From Mangifera indica (Eukaryota; Streptophyta; Magnoliopsida; Sapindales; Anacardiaceae), in NCBI RefSeq assembly GCF_011075055.1, contig NW_025401098.1, positions 682,001 through 746,000 on the forward strand: 64,000 nucleotides of DNA, written 5' to 3'. Below the pieces are notes generated by a model. It saw nothing but the letters and a program-made list of their open reading frames with translations, was not told where the DNA came from and did not search any database. Each line of letters begins with the position of its first letter. Within the stretch, counting starts at the first letter, position 1. A program made the position numbers and the translations under genes. Shown here in pieces: positions 22,947 through 33,512 of this stretch.

Positions 22947-23527
22947 CTCATTTAGGCCATCACATACATTTATGCCACACTTTTTACATTCTAAACATTT
23001 TTACCACTTTATATGATAGGATGCCTAAATTGCCCTTATCTTCAATCTTGAGAAACCAAAATAAAGTTTACAGTATTACTTGCTTTTAATGCACTGCAGA
23101 ATGAGAACATGTATAGATATTTAGTATCAGTATTTGAAACAAGATTTATATATGTGTTAGATAAGATCAAGTGAATTTAAAATTGTTAAGTTTAAATTTT
23201 TCAGATTAAATATACAAAAATTGTAAACTCAATTGATCTTATTTGCTGGCGTCAATCTCATATTAAAGCAGCAAATAAAAAGATAATCCAAGAAACGGAT
23301 TTTAGACTAAGAATTCTTTGAAATAAGGATATAAAACAAAAGAGCAACCCACCAAAACTCGACCACATCCATTTAATACCTTATACTAGACCCCAGCTAC
23401 TAGGATGATCAAATAAATAATTGACAAATGTAATTGAAAAGATCATTTGGTGAGGTTTAACTAGAAGAATGAAGGGTTTAACTGGAAGACATAAAGGATT
23501 TGGTTGTTCCTTTAAAAACTTATGCAC
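22947..23527. other. MULE left arm, noncoding
   Basis: AT-rich. The first 60-70 bases continue the imperfect inverted repeat. No coding domain. The 63-codon minus-strand frame at 23381-23572 is unsupported. Confidence 0.5.
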
Positions 23528-23754
23528 GCCAACCCTTTTGTTATAAATAAATTTTAATCTCAAGTGCTTCAATTAATTTTTTAAATGCCAACCCTTTGCT
23601 GTGAATAAATAATTTTTAAATAATAACATGGGTTGCATCAATCTCAAGTGTTTCAATTAATTTTCAAATTTTTTCAATGTTTCAATTATTTTTCATTGAC
23701 ACAGATATGAACGCCAACCCTTGCTTTTTCCATTAATAATTAATGTCAACCCGC
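23528..23754 (+). repeat. Subterminal GCCAACCCTT motif cluster, left
   Basis: GCCAACCCTT at 23528-23537, 23587-23596 and 23713-23722, plus GTCAACCCGC at 23745-23754. A second repeated phrase, AATCTCAAGTG(C/T)TTCAATTAA, occurs twice between them. The same CCAACCC motif clusters near the right end (30909-30960). Confidence 0.75.
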
Positions 23755-23805
23755 TTCCTCTGGATTTAACTTTAAAAAATGTCATGTTTTCAGCAAGTAC
23801 AATGA

Positions 23806-24010
23806 ATATATATGAATATTGCATCAAGATGGAATATTATAGTGAATATATATGAATAATGCACTGACATGAATAGTGCATCTTGAATAATTCACTAACA
23901 TGAATAGTGCATTTACTTGAATATATATGAATAATGCATTGATATGAATAGTGCACCTTGAATAATTCATTGACATGAATAGTACATTTACTTGAATAAT
24001 TCATTGACAA
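23806..24010 (+). repeat. Short tandem repeats, about 75-bp period
   Basis: ATGAATAGTGCA(T/C)CTTGAATAATTCA begins at 23869 and again at 23944. Related partial units (TGAATATATATGAATA, AATAATGCA) lie before and between. Likely subterminal structure of the MULE. Confidence 0.85.
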
Positions 24011-24899
24011 CAAGAGGAGAATATATTCCTCATGCTCTTGTTTGCTCCTTCTTACCTTTCACGTGGAAGTTTTGCTTGCTTTCATATATATGTGCAAGTT
24101 TTGGCAAATATAAAAGCAAAAGTGTTTGGTTGCTTGCTTCCATATTTTCTTTAGAAGTATTTGCTTCCACATAGATCATCAGACTGTTTTCTCGTTCACG
24201 AAGAAAATTCAGCGAACAGCTTCATCGATCATTGGTACTATTGACGTAATGGCGGAAAGACATGTTAGGTTTCGTTACATCAAATGGAAGTAGAAATATA
24301 TCATATCAAATTTATTTTGATCCAAATTCAATGTAAATTGAATTTTAATTTAGTTTAAATTTAGATTAATTTGATTTGATTGGATTAATTTGAAATTTGA
24401 TCCGAATTCAAATTAATTTATTTAATTGGATTAATTTGAAATTGAAATTAAAATTAATATGAAATTGATCAAATTAATTTGAAATTTGCAATGGGTGAGT
24501 GGCATACTATGGTTGGCGGAAACGCCAACACTTGGTAGGAATGCCAAGCTTTGTCAGGTAGAATATTTCACTAAAAAGTAGATACTCCATTTCATTTATC
24601 ATCCATGTGCTGGTGATTTTATTATTGTTTGTAGTTCAGTAGATTTTATTATTGTATGTTGGTAATTCAATCTAAAATGTAGCTTATATGACATCAAATA
24701 TTATAAACACTTAAATTTAACTATTTTTATGAAAAATGATATCATGCATATTAATTTACTGATAATCCAATTTTTTTTATTATAATGTTACATTAGGTTG
24801 TGCCAATTATGTTATTTTAATAATGGTAATTCAGTTTGTTTGATTAATCTATGATTAAAATGATTGTCTTTCACTAATATTTCATTAATGTAATTTAAC
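24011..24899. other. MULE region upstream of the Ulp gene
   Basis: No coding domain recognised. 24300-24490 is an AT-rich stretch of repeated AATTTGAAATTNAAATTAAT-like units. 24512-24529 is a small perfect hairpin. This stretch probably holds the promoter and first intron of the gene that becomes recognisable at 24917. Confidence 0.45.
24512..24529. repeat. GTTGGCG-GAAA-CGCCAAC hairpin
   Basis: Perfect 7-bp stem around a GAAA loop. It is an inverted pair of the same GCCAAC core seen in the subterminal clusters. Confidence 0.85.
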
Positions 24900-27590
24900 A
24901 AATTAATATATTTTCAGGCATTTGCAATCACCTACCAAGAGGGGGCATACAAAATTCGTGATGCATACAAATTTCGAGTGCACATGTCGCTTCGAACAAA
25001 GATGGATACTGTGACTATAATTAAGAATAAACTAACATTTACTCAGAGAGCCATTTTTCGGACAACCTGCTTTGGACATTTATTAGATTTGGTGGAGCCA
25101 CAGTTCAGTGTCATATTTATTCAAGCAATATTATTTTGTATGATCAACTACAAAAACTTAGACAAAAAAATGTAGTTCAGAATAAATGGTGTTGAATTTC
25201 GATTCAGCCCTGTTGAGTTTGCACTGGTCACTAGTCTAATTTTTGGAGAGGACATGGATGTGTCCAATTACGTTGATTACACAGAGATACCTAAATTGAG
25301 AGAGGAATACTTCCCAAATATTGACAAGTTGTTATCCCATGGGGAGATCGAGCAAGCATTCAACAATGAAATTTGGGGAGACAATGATGACGATTCAGAA
25401 TCTATCACCGTATATCCGTCTAGAAGTAAATGATCGAATCCCCTGTATCTTAAAATGAAAGACAATTGTACTATCGACATGGGATGACATATCAATATTT
25501 TGGGACGCTTCTCCGATAGGTTGCTCATTGGTAGATTTATATTATATTATTCTATTTTGTATTTCATTAATTTTTATAAATTTCCTTCATGTTCCAGGAG
25601 GGGATTACAACTGCATTACATTCGACCGAAACTGAGCATTACTCTGAGTGGTATACTTGGGCTCTGGAGTTTATGGGAACTATTGACATCATCAGATGAC
25701 AAGTCTACAGATTTAGACAATGATGGTGACATCCAGTTGAATTGTCCAATTACCTTTCTGATAGCACCCATAAGTCTTCATTGCCCTTTATCGCTTCCTT
25801 ACAAATATCCTCATCATAAGGTACCGGACTTGTTGTTTTCAGGACATTTCGTATTGGATAAACATCCCCTCTACTATACACTCTTGAGAGTCACATAGGG
25901 CCTTTAATCATATACGTGTATCCCCTCTATGGATATCTACTTCCCGTGCCTCCCATCCTCGAGAGCACTAGAGGGAAGAGCCTACAAGACACTCGATTCA
26001 CGGGATATCGTACAGTGATATATCATATGACCATCTTCAACAAATCTTAATGGAACATTGAAAAGGCATCAGCTTTCAGATGTAGCAGCAATTGGACCAG
26101 CACATTGTAATGATGCGTGCAGAGTGGGAGCAACAGACATCAGTGTTTCGTGAGGAGATGTAATCACATTGGTAATAATAAACATCGATATTTCATTGGG
26201 AGATACAAGACCAATGGCAACATCAGACATCGATGCTTTGGGTGGAGATGCAGGAACTCCAAACATCATTAAATAATCAAATTGTATGACTTGAGGATTC
26301 TCTTGTTCAGGCATTAGGATCAATATAGGTTATTATCACCATACTTAATTTTTATTTCAATTAGTTGTGTTATAAAATAATGATAACCATAATTTTTTTT
26401 CCAGTTGGACGACTTATCAGACAATGATGTCTAACAACAAGTATAGGACCAACCGACAACTAGTCAGAAGTCGATGACAACTAAAAAAGTGTTACCATTC
26501 GAACGTGTGCTACAAAAAGGGAAACAATTGGTAAGTCCATTCATAGATCCAATAAAGGCAAAAAAGGACAAACAACCTATACCTGAGAATCGTCATCTAG
26601 ACCCGTAATTGGCTAAGGCCTATTCAAAGTTCTTATTGTGGTACCGTCATGCGTTAGATAATGACATTCTATGTGTCTTCCTCGGGGGACCAATCGAAAT
26701 GACCACCTATATGCACAAACCATGGTGGACCCAAATTGTAACACCGGGGCAATGGTTTGAAAACATAATATGTACCCTTCCTTTGCATTAGTTCATATTA
26801 GTTATCACTTTCAACTTTGATGTAATTTATCTGTGTACACAATATATCGAAGCTTTCATGGGAATACTTCGTAAATCTTTTCCAGATGATAACTGGACAA
26901 CTGTTTTGACCTAGTTCGTTGGACTTCTCCCACACTGCCACAATGAGTTCAAATAGTTGGGTACAAATATAGAGTGGCCCATATTTTTCCTAGATCAAAT
27001 CAATGGCTTCTCACGTCAATAGTCAACTGAATTCTTTTGGCCATAGAGTAGTATTGACAAGGTGGTGTAAAACTGTAAGTTGTTTATGATATATTTGATT
27101 ATTGGTACTTATTTCTCTTCTCTGATTAGTAGGCATTCATTCCCCTCAATATCGACAACCAATATTGGGTGTGTGGCATATTGGATATCAACGATTGAAA
27201 GTTATATGTATACGATGACATATTGGATATCAATGATTGGAAGTTATATGTATACGACTCTGCCCAATATGCCACCAGCTTAGAGAGGTGAAAAAGTTAA
27301 TGATGCTATATAGGACATTGACAACCTAATGAAGACGAGTAATTTATATACATCAAAGGGGATTCAACTACGAGATACTTCGCCAACATTACAATGCAGG
27401 TATGTTTGTGATGTGCCAAAACAACATGTAGGAAGTGAAGACTGTGGCATTTTTTTTACTTATGTTTATGGAATACCTTGCCCGAGATCAGCCATTTAAT
27501 TTTATATCGAAACATTTCAGGAGGTTAAGAAAGCGCGTGGCTATAACCATATTCTAAGGAAGGGCCCTCAATAAGTATTTAAGGTTTATG
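24900..27590 (+). pseudogene. DUF1985/Ulp1-like cysteine protease gene carried by MULE
   Basis: Multi-exon. A splice acceptor TTTTCAG precedes 24917, then FAITYQEGAYK and FTQRAIFRTTCFGHLLDLVE (DUF1985 start). A TAG stands where Trp is expected before FRINGVEFRFSPVEFALVTS. Further introns are suggested by TTCCAG at about 25594 and 26404 and GTAAGT...TTAG at 27073-27129. 26600-27010 holds the middle region (WYRHALDNDILC, WPIFFLDQINGF). The peptidase C48 core has NQYWVCGILDINDWKLYVYD (27160-27219) and PKQHVGSEDCGIFF (near 27415-27455). Asp, Gln and Cys of the triad region remain, but His is Tyr. The family removes ubiquitin-like SUMO. With stops and the lost His, this copy is inactive. Confidence 0.8.
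27178..27261 (+). repeat. In-frame 42-bp tandem duplication in the protease core
   Basis: 27178-27219 and 27220-27261 differ at three or so positions. Each encodes ILDINDWKLYVYD(D/S), so the segment with the catalytic Asp is present twice. The first copy has a TGA in place of TGG. Confidence 0.92.
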
Positions 27591-27994
27591 GTTTTATTTA
27601 TACGTTACCAGACTTTACTTAATTGGTTGTATTTATAAAATTTAATTAGATTGTGAAAATGCAGGTTTCGAAGAATTTGATTAAGGCGTGGGTTAGCGGG
27701 TATGCATATTAATTGGATGTCATTTTATTATTGTTTGAATGATGTATTTTATTATTATTTGATTAATGTATTTTATTATTGTTTTATTGATGTATGGTAT
27801 AGGCAAAAAATCAAATATATACATAAAATGATAAGCTAACAAATAAATGTTGTGGTAATTCCATTCCAATATTTTGATCCATTGCCATCGCGTGCATGTA
27901 AGAGTCTGAACATAAAAAATCAATACATTAAAATTTATATAAAACCAAACAGATAAATTACATAAAATTAAACATGTAATATACAATTGAAATT
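27591..27994. other. Gap between converging MULE genes
   Basis: Noncoding. 27719-27800 has three near-copies of a TTTTATTATT(G/A)TTTGA-like unit, so the 88-codon minus-strand frame here is repeat-derived. A shared terminator region is likely by position only. Confidence 0.5.
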
Positions 27995-30591
27995 ATAACC
28001 TATTCGGTCGTATAGGTTACACCGTGAATATGACGACCTCGACCTCGTGTGTTACTTGGTGTGCGGGATGAGCCAACCACGGGCACTGGAGTTAGACTAT
28101 AACATTTCAAGTGAGTATGGCCAGGTTGATGACATCTGTTGCAATTTTTTTGTCGAACTTCCTCTTTTTGTGAAAGTTTTCTTGCATGGTTAGAAGGACG
28201 ACTAGACCTTCGTTGCTCTATCATTAGAGGATAAATCGTAGACATATTTGATGGTGCCCAAGTTGATTGATCCCTTAGTAGATTAATATCTTCCCTGTAC
28301 ACCTGACATAAATATTCAATAGAGTAATGTGTACTAACCTAGCCTACACAGTCTGACAGGTTATTATACCTTGCTATAGTTGTAGCGTGTGCACATGAAA
28401 TCTGAGAAAGTTGAAATATCCCACAATCACACGTTCGATATAAAAGATTCATGATAAACACTTGTTGTCGTGAATCATGAACTTTGTATTGTTGCATGTT
28501 GATTGGTTTAACAACTATATTGGCAGATTTGAACACATATCGAGCAAGCTTGTCCTCAGCCTATAGTGTTAACGGGTGAGATCTCTCACCTACAAAAAAT
28601 AACTAAAATAAATGTGATGAAAAAAAAAACATCATTAAAATTTTACTCATACAAACCAGCCATGTTTCGCCTATTGAAAAACCAATATTGCATTATGCTT
28701 CGAAGAAACTCAACCAATCTGGTGATAGGCAAAGCGCGAGCAGTCCGTGTCAAAGCATTGAAGGACTTAGCAATATTAGTCATCATAATATTGTACCACT
28801 ATCCTCTAAAGTGGGCACGTGTCCATCTTTCATACCTAATATTGGTCAAATAGGCTACTACAATGGGATTTACTATGGCAATTCTACTCATAGCAGCTTG
28901 AAAGTCCGTGAGGCGATATGCCTTAGTAGTTTTCTAAAATAATCCTTCAATATGTTTAGTTTTTTTGAACTGTGAATGCATGTTATCTTTTATGTGGTAA
29001 TTATAAAATCCATGATAGGCATGAGGCATTACGTTTGCGACCAACTTTGACAAATCACTAATGCACATGCTAAGGTATGTTAAAAAAGGCGTCCATGTAT
29101 CTATTCTCTCATTATGCCTAATGCCAAATGCAAGTGGGTAAATTTGATTATTACCATCCTTTACAACAGCAATGAAAAGAGACCCAAGATACTTTCCCTT
29201 TAAGTGTGAAGCATCAATGCATATCATCAGGTGGCAGAATTGTTAAAACTCTCTTATTGAACACCCCATACACATGAAAAAAAAACTTATACCTATTTTC
29301 CATATCGATATCAATACGTGTCATAGTTCCTAGGTTTTTAAGCTCCAAATTATGACAATACTCACGTAATAGACCGAAAGACTTCCAAAGATCCTCGTAA
29401 TGCATTTATTACATATGTTTTGGCATGCCATGCTTGCATTTAAGATATGTCAATTCTATACCTATTTGCCATGTTTGAAAAAATTTCCTTTGATCGATAA
29501 ATGCGATCAACTACAAAAATTGACTTAAGTATGTTTCCTAACGATTCTGCACTAGCTAGTCTATGGTACAATAATATTTGATCACACAGACAGGTGTGTG
29601 TCTCGTCCATACATTGTAAGACCCAATAGTCTCTATCTTGTTCTCTCGTTGCTTATACCTGCCATTTATATTGTGGGTGTACGTACTTAAGCTCATATTG
29701 TATGTTATCGGAGTGACCAACCTTCTATTGAATTCCTGTCTCTAAGGCATATGTTCGAAATAATACTCTCAATTCTACTTTCAAGTTAGAAAAACCTATC
29801 ACTTGTAAATGGTTACCCCTTTGTGTTGCCCGATTACTAATACCTGTATTCTCAACATCAACAACAGGCTCAGGAACCCATTGAAATAGATTTGGATTAT
29901 GGATGTAACTTGGATATGCTTCAATATTCATAAAGCCATGACTTCTTATGCTACATTCAGACCCCTCATTACAAGCATGATTTTGACTTTTGCCAACATC
30001 TTGGCTCGAAACACCGTACATGTCCTCATCAAACCTCGAGAATTCTTTGTCGTTATTATCATCATCCTCCTTCTCCTCATTACCTTTTACTTCATAATCC
30101 TCATCCATGTCATCATCATTATCATCATCAACACCATAATTCCCACCAAACTCTTGAAAACTTTGTGGATGTGCCCACTCATCTGTCAGATGATTTTCTC
30201 TTTCTTCTTCATAAACATCTTTGCCTTGTTGATTGTCTTTTTTGTCAATTTAACTCTTGGTAACATAAAGTTTTGTATATTCTTATGAACTTCTTGCTAT
30301 AACTATAAAAAATGCCACTTCATCATGGTCTACAATCTCTATCGGACCCACATCACCTAGGGTAAATACGTACACATTTGATTAACTTAGATCGAGTCTT
30401 AGATGATAGTTGATTTTTGCAATGAATTCTTCAAAATCAACACTTGTATCAATACACATCCCTCTCTCATTCCCACCAACATATCTTGCCACATTATCAT
30501 CACCTTTAACCCATTGGCCTCCATAGCTAATCTTAAATGCAGCTTTTTCCATCATGACTAAAAATAAACCTAAAAAACATAAAAACTCCAA
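27995..30591 (-). pseudogene. MULE transposase, decayed
   Basis: Runs right to left. The N-terminus near 30560 (KAAFKISYGGQWVKGDDNVA) is the PB1-like start. An acidic stretch (30108-30040, Asp/Glu runs) follows, then a MuDR N-terminal DNA-binding region with NLKVELRVLFRTYALETGIQ and THTCLC (29700-29570). The transposase core ICIDASHLKGKYLGSLF with LAFGIRHNERIDTW is at 29225-29090, and HGFYNYHIKDNMH at about 28990. A SWIM zinc finger CDCGIFQLSQISCAH follows near 28420-28375, and a C-terminal knuckle CNRCHQPGHTHLKC near 28145-28105. The first catalytic Asp is present. The segment that should hold the second (SDR) is missing before ANVMPHAYHGF. A frameshift near 29220 and several stops finish it. 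Confidence 0.88.
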
Positions 30592-31571
30592 ATTACACTA
30601 CTTTACAATTTTTTCAAATTAAACCCCAAAAGCAATACCAATGCAACCAAGCTTTATACATACATATTTACAACACATTAAACTATCATATCATCAAATG
30701 ATGTACAAATATTAATCAAGGCAGGGTAATAAAAAACGAAAGAAAATGATAGTGGCAATTTTGTAATTTTTTATGTAACTCTTTCCCAAGACAAGGAAAA
30801 CAATACACACACGAGCACCAAATTGAAATAAACAAGCATAAAAAATAAAGGAATTGAGTGCAATGGAAGAAAACAGAAAAAAATAAAAAAATTCATTGGG
30901 GCCCTGGAGGTTGGCGTTAAACACCAACCCTTGGCCAACCCTCGACATTAACACCAACCTGCTCTTCGTCTAAAATTTTTCCTGGCCTGAATTTTGGTAT
31001 TTTATAACCATCACTACAACATTAAACAATATTATAATAACTTTAAACAACAGAAACAACATGAAATAATAGCATTAAACAATCTAACAACATGAAATCA
31101 TAATAAAATTAAATTTTACATGAAGTTATGAACATAAATCTACCATACTTATTTCATTTTCAATTGTTCATAAAGAAAACACATAATATACGGGCTTAAC
31201 TCAAGACAGACTTGAATGTGGATGATTTTGCTATGAAATCTTTGCAGTAGATGTTAATTCTCTTAATAAATTTAGCAATTTTCGTCTCTCCCTCCCTTGT
31301 GTCCAAGTTGAGTCTTTTATAATGGTTTTCTCACGGGTTTTATGGTTCAATCACGTGTCATTTTTGATGAAAATTTTATTTTTTTCATACTGCAGGGATT
31401 CCTTTCTCACTTGAAAACTGAGAAAGAAGAGAGAAAAAGTTATAGAGAAAAAAAGAGAATCTTTGCATGGGTCATGTCAAGAGGGGTATTTTGGAAAAGT
31501 AGATTACTGTTGTGGTATATTTGTTTAAGTTTTAAAATAAGTGGCATATATGATACAAGGATTAAAATAAA
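30592..31571. other. MULE right arm, noncoding
   Basis: Likely holds the transposase promoter, read leftwards. It includes the right CCAACCC motif cluster (30909-30960) and a low-complexity stretch with repeated AACAACATGAAAT units (31020-31110). Two short frames (30712-30957, 31342-31665) show no domain. Confidence 0.5.
30909..30960. repeat. Subterminal CCAACCC motif cluster, right
   Basis: GGTTGGCG (30909-30916), ACCAACCCTTGG (30923-30934), GCCAACCCTC (30934-30943) and ACCAACCT (30953-30960). Same core as the left cluster, in both orientations. Confidence 0.8.
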
Positions 31572-31591
31572 GGCAAAAATTTCAATTTCCC
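31572..31591 (-). repeat. MULE right terminal inverted repeat (core)
   Basis: Reverse complement reads GGGAAATTGAAATTTTTGCC, one mismatch from the left end. Confidence 0.95.
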
Positions 31592-31600
31592 TTTATATTA
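31592..31600. other. MULE target-site duplication, right
   Basis: TTTATATTA, identical to 22918-22926. Confidence 0.95.
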
Positions 31601-31660
31601 AATGCATTCTCAAAATAGACAATATGATGACTCTTCCCTCCAGAGGGTGTACTTCAAGAG
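31601..31660 (+). repeat. Gypsy region C, copy 1 (right part)
   Basis: AATGCATTCTCAAAATAGAC continues the host sequence cut at 22926. The uninterrupted copy at 37206 reads AATGTATGCTCAAAATAGAC. Confidence 0.85.
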
Positions 31661-33512
31661 TATGATGATTAGTGTTATAAAGGAAAGAAAAATGTTAAGC
31701 AAAAGGTGTATAGGTTTCTTAGCCCATGTAATGAGTAAGGTAGAGTTAGGCTTGAGTATTGAGGAGACACCAATTGTTTAGGTGTTTTTAGATGTGTTCC
31801 CAATTGAGTTACTAGGATTAGCTCCTATTGAACTGGTAATAGACACAACACCTATTTCTAAGGCACCCTACAAAATGACCCTAACAAAGTTACAAGAATT
31901 AAAGAAGTAGGTCCAAAAGTTACTTGAGAATGGATTTATTAGGTTAATTACTCTCCTTAAAAGGCTTCCATCCTATTTGTCAAAAAGAAAGATGGGTCCA
32001 TTAGAATATGTATAGAATACCAAGAAATCAGCAAGGTCACAGTGAAAAACAAGTACCGTTACCCAAAATAGACGATCTATTCAACTAGTTGAGGGGATCA
32101 GTGGTATTTTCTAAGATTGATCTAAGTTTTGGCTGTCATCAAGTAAGGGTAGTTGAATAGAATATAACCATGACAATTTTTTGAACAAGGTTTGGCTATT
32201 TTGAGTTTGTAGTTATGCCATTTGGACTAACCAATACCCTTGCAGTGTTTATGGATTAGATGAACAAAATATTTCATGACTACCTTGATAAGTTTATAGT
32301 AGTTTTCATCGATGACATAATAGTGTATTTTAGGAGTCATGAGGAGCACAAGCAACATTTAAGACTTACTTTGTAGAGGTTGAGGAAAAAACAACTATAT
32401 GTAAAGTTCTCCAAGTGTGAATTTTGGCTTGATAATATGATTTTCTTTGGGCATGTGGTTTCGGTAGAGGGTATATCAATAAACCTGAGCAAAATTGAGC
32501 AGTTCTAGATTAGTAGAGGCTGAAGATAATTAAAAAGGTTTGTAGTTTTTTGGGTTTGGCTAGGTATTACTAAAGGTTTGTTGAGGGGTTCACTAAGTTA
32601 GTAAGACCTTTCATAGCTCTCACTATAAAGGAAACTTAGTTTTAGTGATTAGATTCTTATGAGGAAAGTTTCTAAGAGTTAAAAAGAAGATTAATTTCTA
32701 CTCTAGTATTGGCCCTACCTAAGGAAGGGGTCGAGTATGATCTATACATTGATGCATCTCATGGTGGTTTAAAAGTAGTGTTGACGTAGTGAGGTAAAGT
32801 TATAGCATATGCCTCGAGACTAGATACCCTACTTATGATTTAGAGCTAGCAGTTGTAGTATTTACCCTTAAGATTTAGAGGCATTATTTATATGGGGGAA
32901 GATGTGATATTTACACTGATCACAAGAGCGTTAGATATTTCTTCACTTAGAAAGAGCTTAACATGAGATCGAGGAGATGACTTGAGCTAATGAAGGATTA
33001 TGACTATAATATAAAGTATCATCCAGTTAAAGCTAATGTAATCATAAATGCCCTTAGTAGAAAAGTGTTCCTATCACAGTTAATGGTTCAGAAGGAGATT
33101 TAGATAGATCTAGACTGAGTTAAGTTAGTAATTGAGGCTCTAACCAAATTAAAGATCAAATCCATGTTAGTGGAGGAGATAAAGATAATTTAGTTTTAGG
33201 ATAATTAGTTTAAGCAGAAGATTCAGAGAAATCATGATAGATTCGAGATAGACTTTCAGGAGATAGATGGTGTCATTAAGTTTAGAGGTAGAGTTTGTGT
33301 TCCACTAGTGTCAAAGTTGAGGTAAAGGATTTTTCACAATTCTTTTTATGGTACTCGTCTTGGGGGTATAAAGATGCACCAAGATTTGAGGTGAAGTTTC
33401 TGGTGGTCTGATATAAGCAAAAATATAAGTGAGTACATGGCTAAATGTCTCACCTGTCAATAGATTATGGCTAAACACCAGAGACTGTCAAGATTACTTT
33501 AGCCTCTGAGTG
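31661..33512 (+). pseudogene. Gypsy pol 1: RT, RNase H, H2C2 domain, decayed
   Basis: Starts in the protease-RT linker. RT blocks in shifting frames are [13 protein letters not shown] near 31980, [30 protein letters not shown] near 32190-32230 and the catalytic [11 protein letters not shown] at 32297-32330. Then [20 protein letters not shown]. RNase H follows (LPKEGVEYDLYIDASHGGL near 32720; RQNYG/DYNIKYHPVKANVI near 33010-33040). The H2C2 zinc-binding part of integrase is at 33330-33470 (KCLTCQ). The integrase core resumes at 34797 after an insertion. No gag or protease precedes it; region C abuts directly. Many stops. Confidence 0.85.

Larger units (their letters stand above)
22927..31591 (-). 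mobile_element. Kaonashi-like Mutator element with Ulp1 gene (8,665 bp)
   Basis: Bounded by a perfect 9-bp duplication and inverted ends: left GGGAAATTGAAATTTTTACC; right, reversed, GGGAAATTGAAATTTTTGCC. Looser pairing extends over about 80 bases (shared ATGCCAC and ACCAC blocks). It carries a minus-strand MULE transposase (30591-27995) and a plus-strand DUF1985/Ulp1-type gene (about 24900-27590) that converge. This layout is known for Kaonashi/ULP-bearing plant MULEs. The same host sequence without it is seen at 37197-37205 (TTTATAATA). Both genes are decayed, so it is no longer autonomous. Confidence 0.92.

Noticed and set aside
23806..24010. CRISPR-like array
   Set aside because: Repeats are imperfect, with no regular unique spacers, inside a plant transposon.
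27720..27986. 88-codon minus-strand frame between the MULE genes
   Set aside because: Made of short AT-rich tandem units (IIKYI repeats); no domain.
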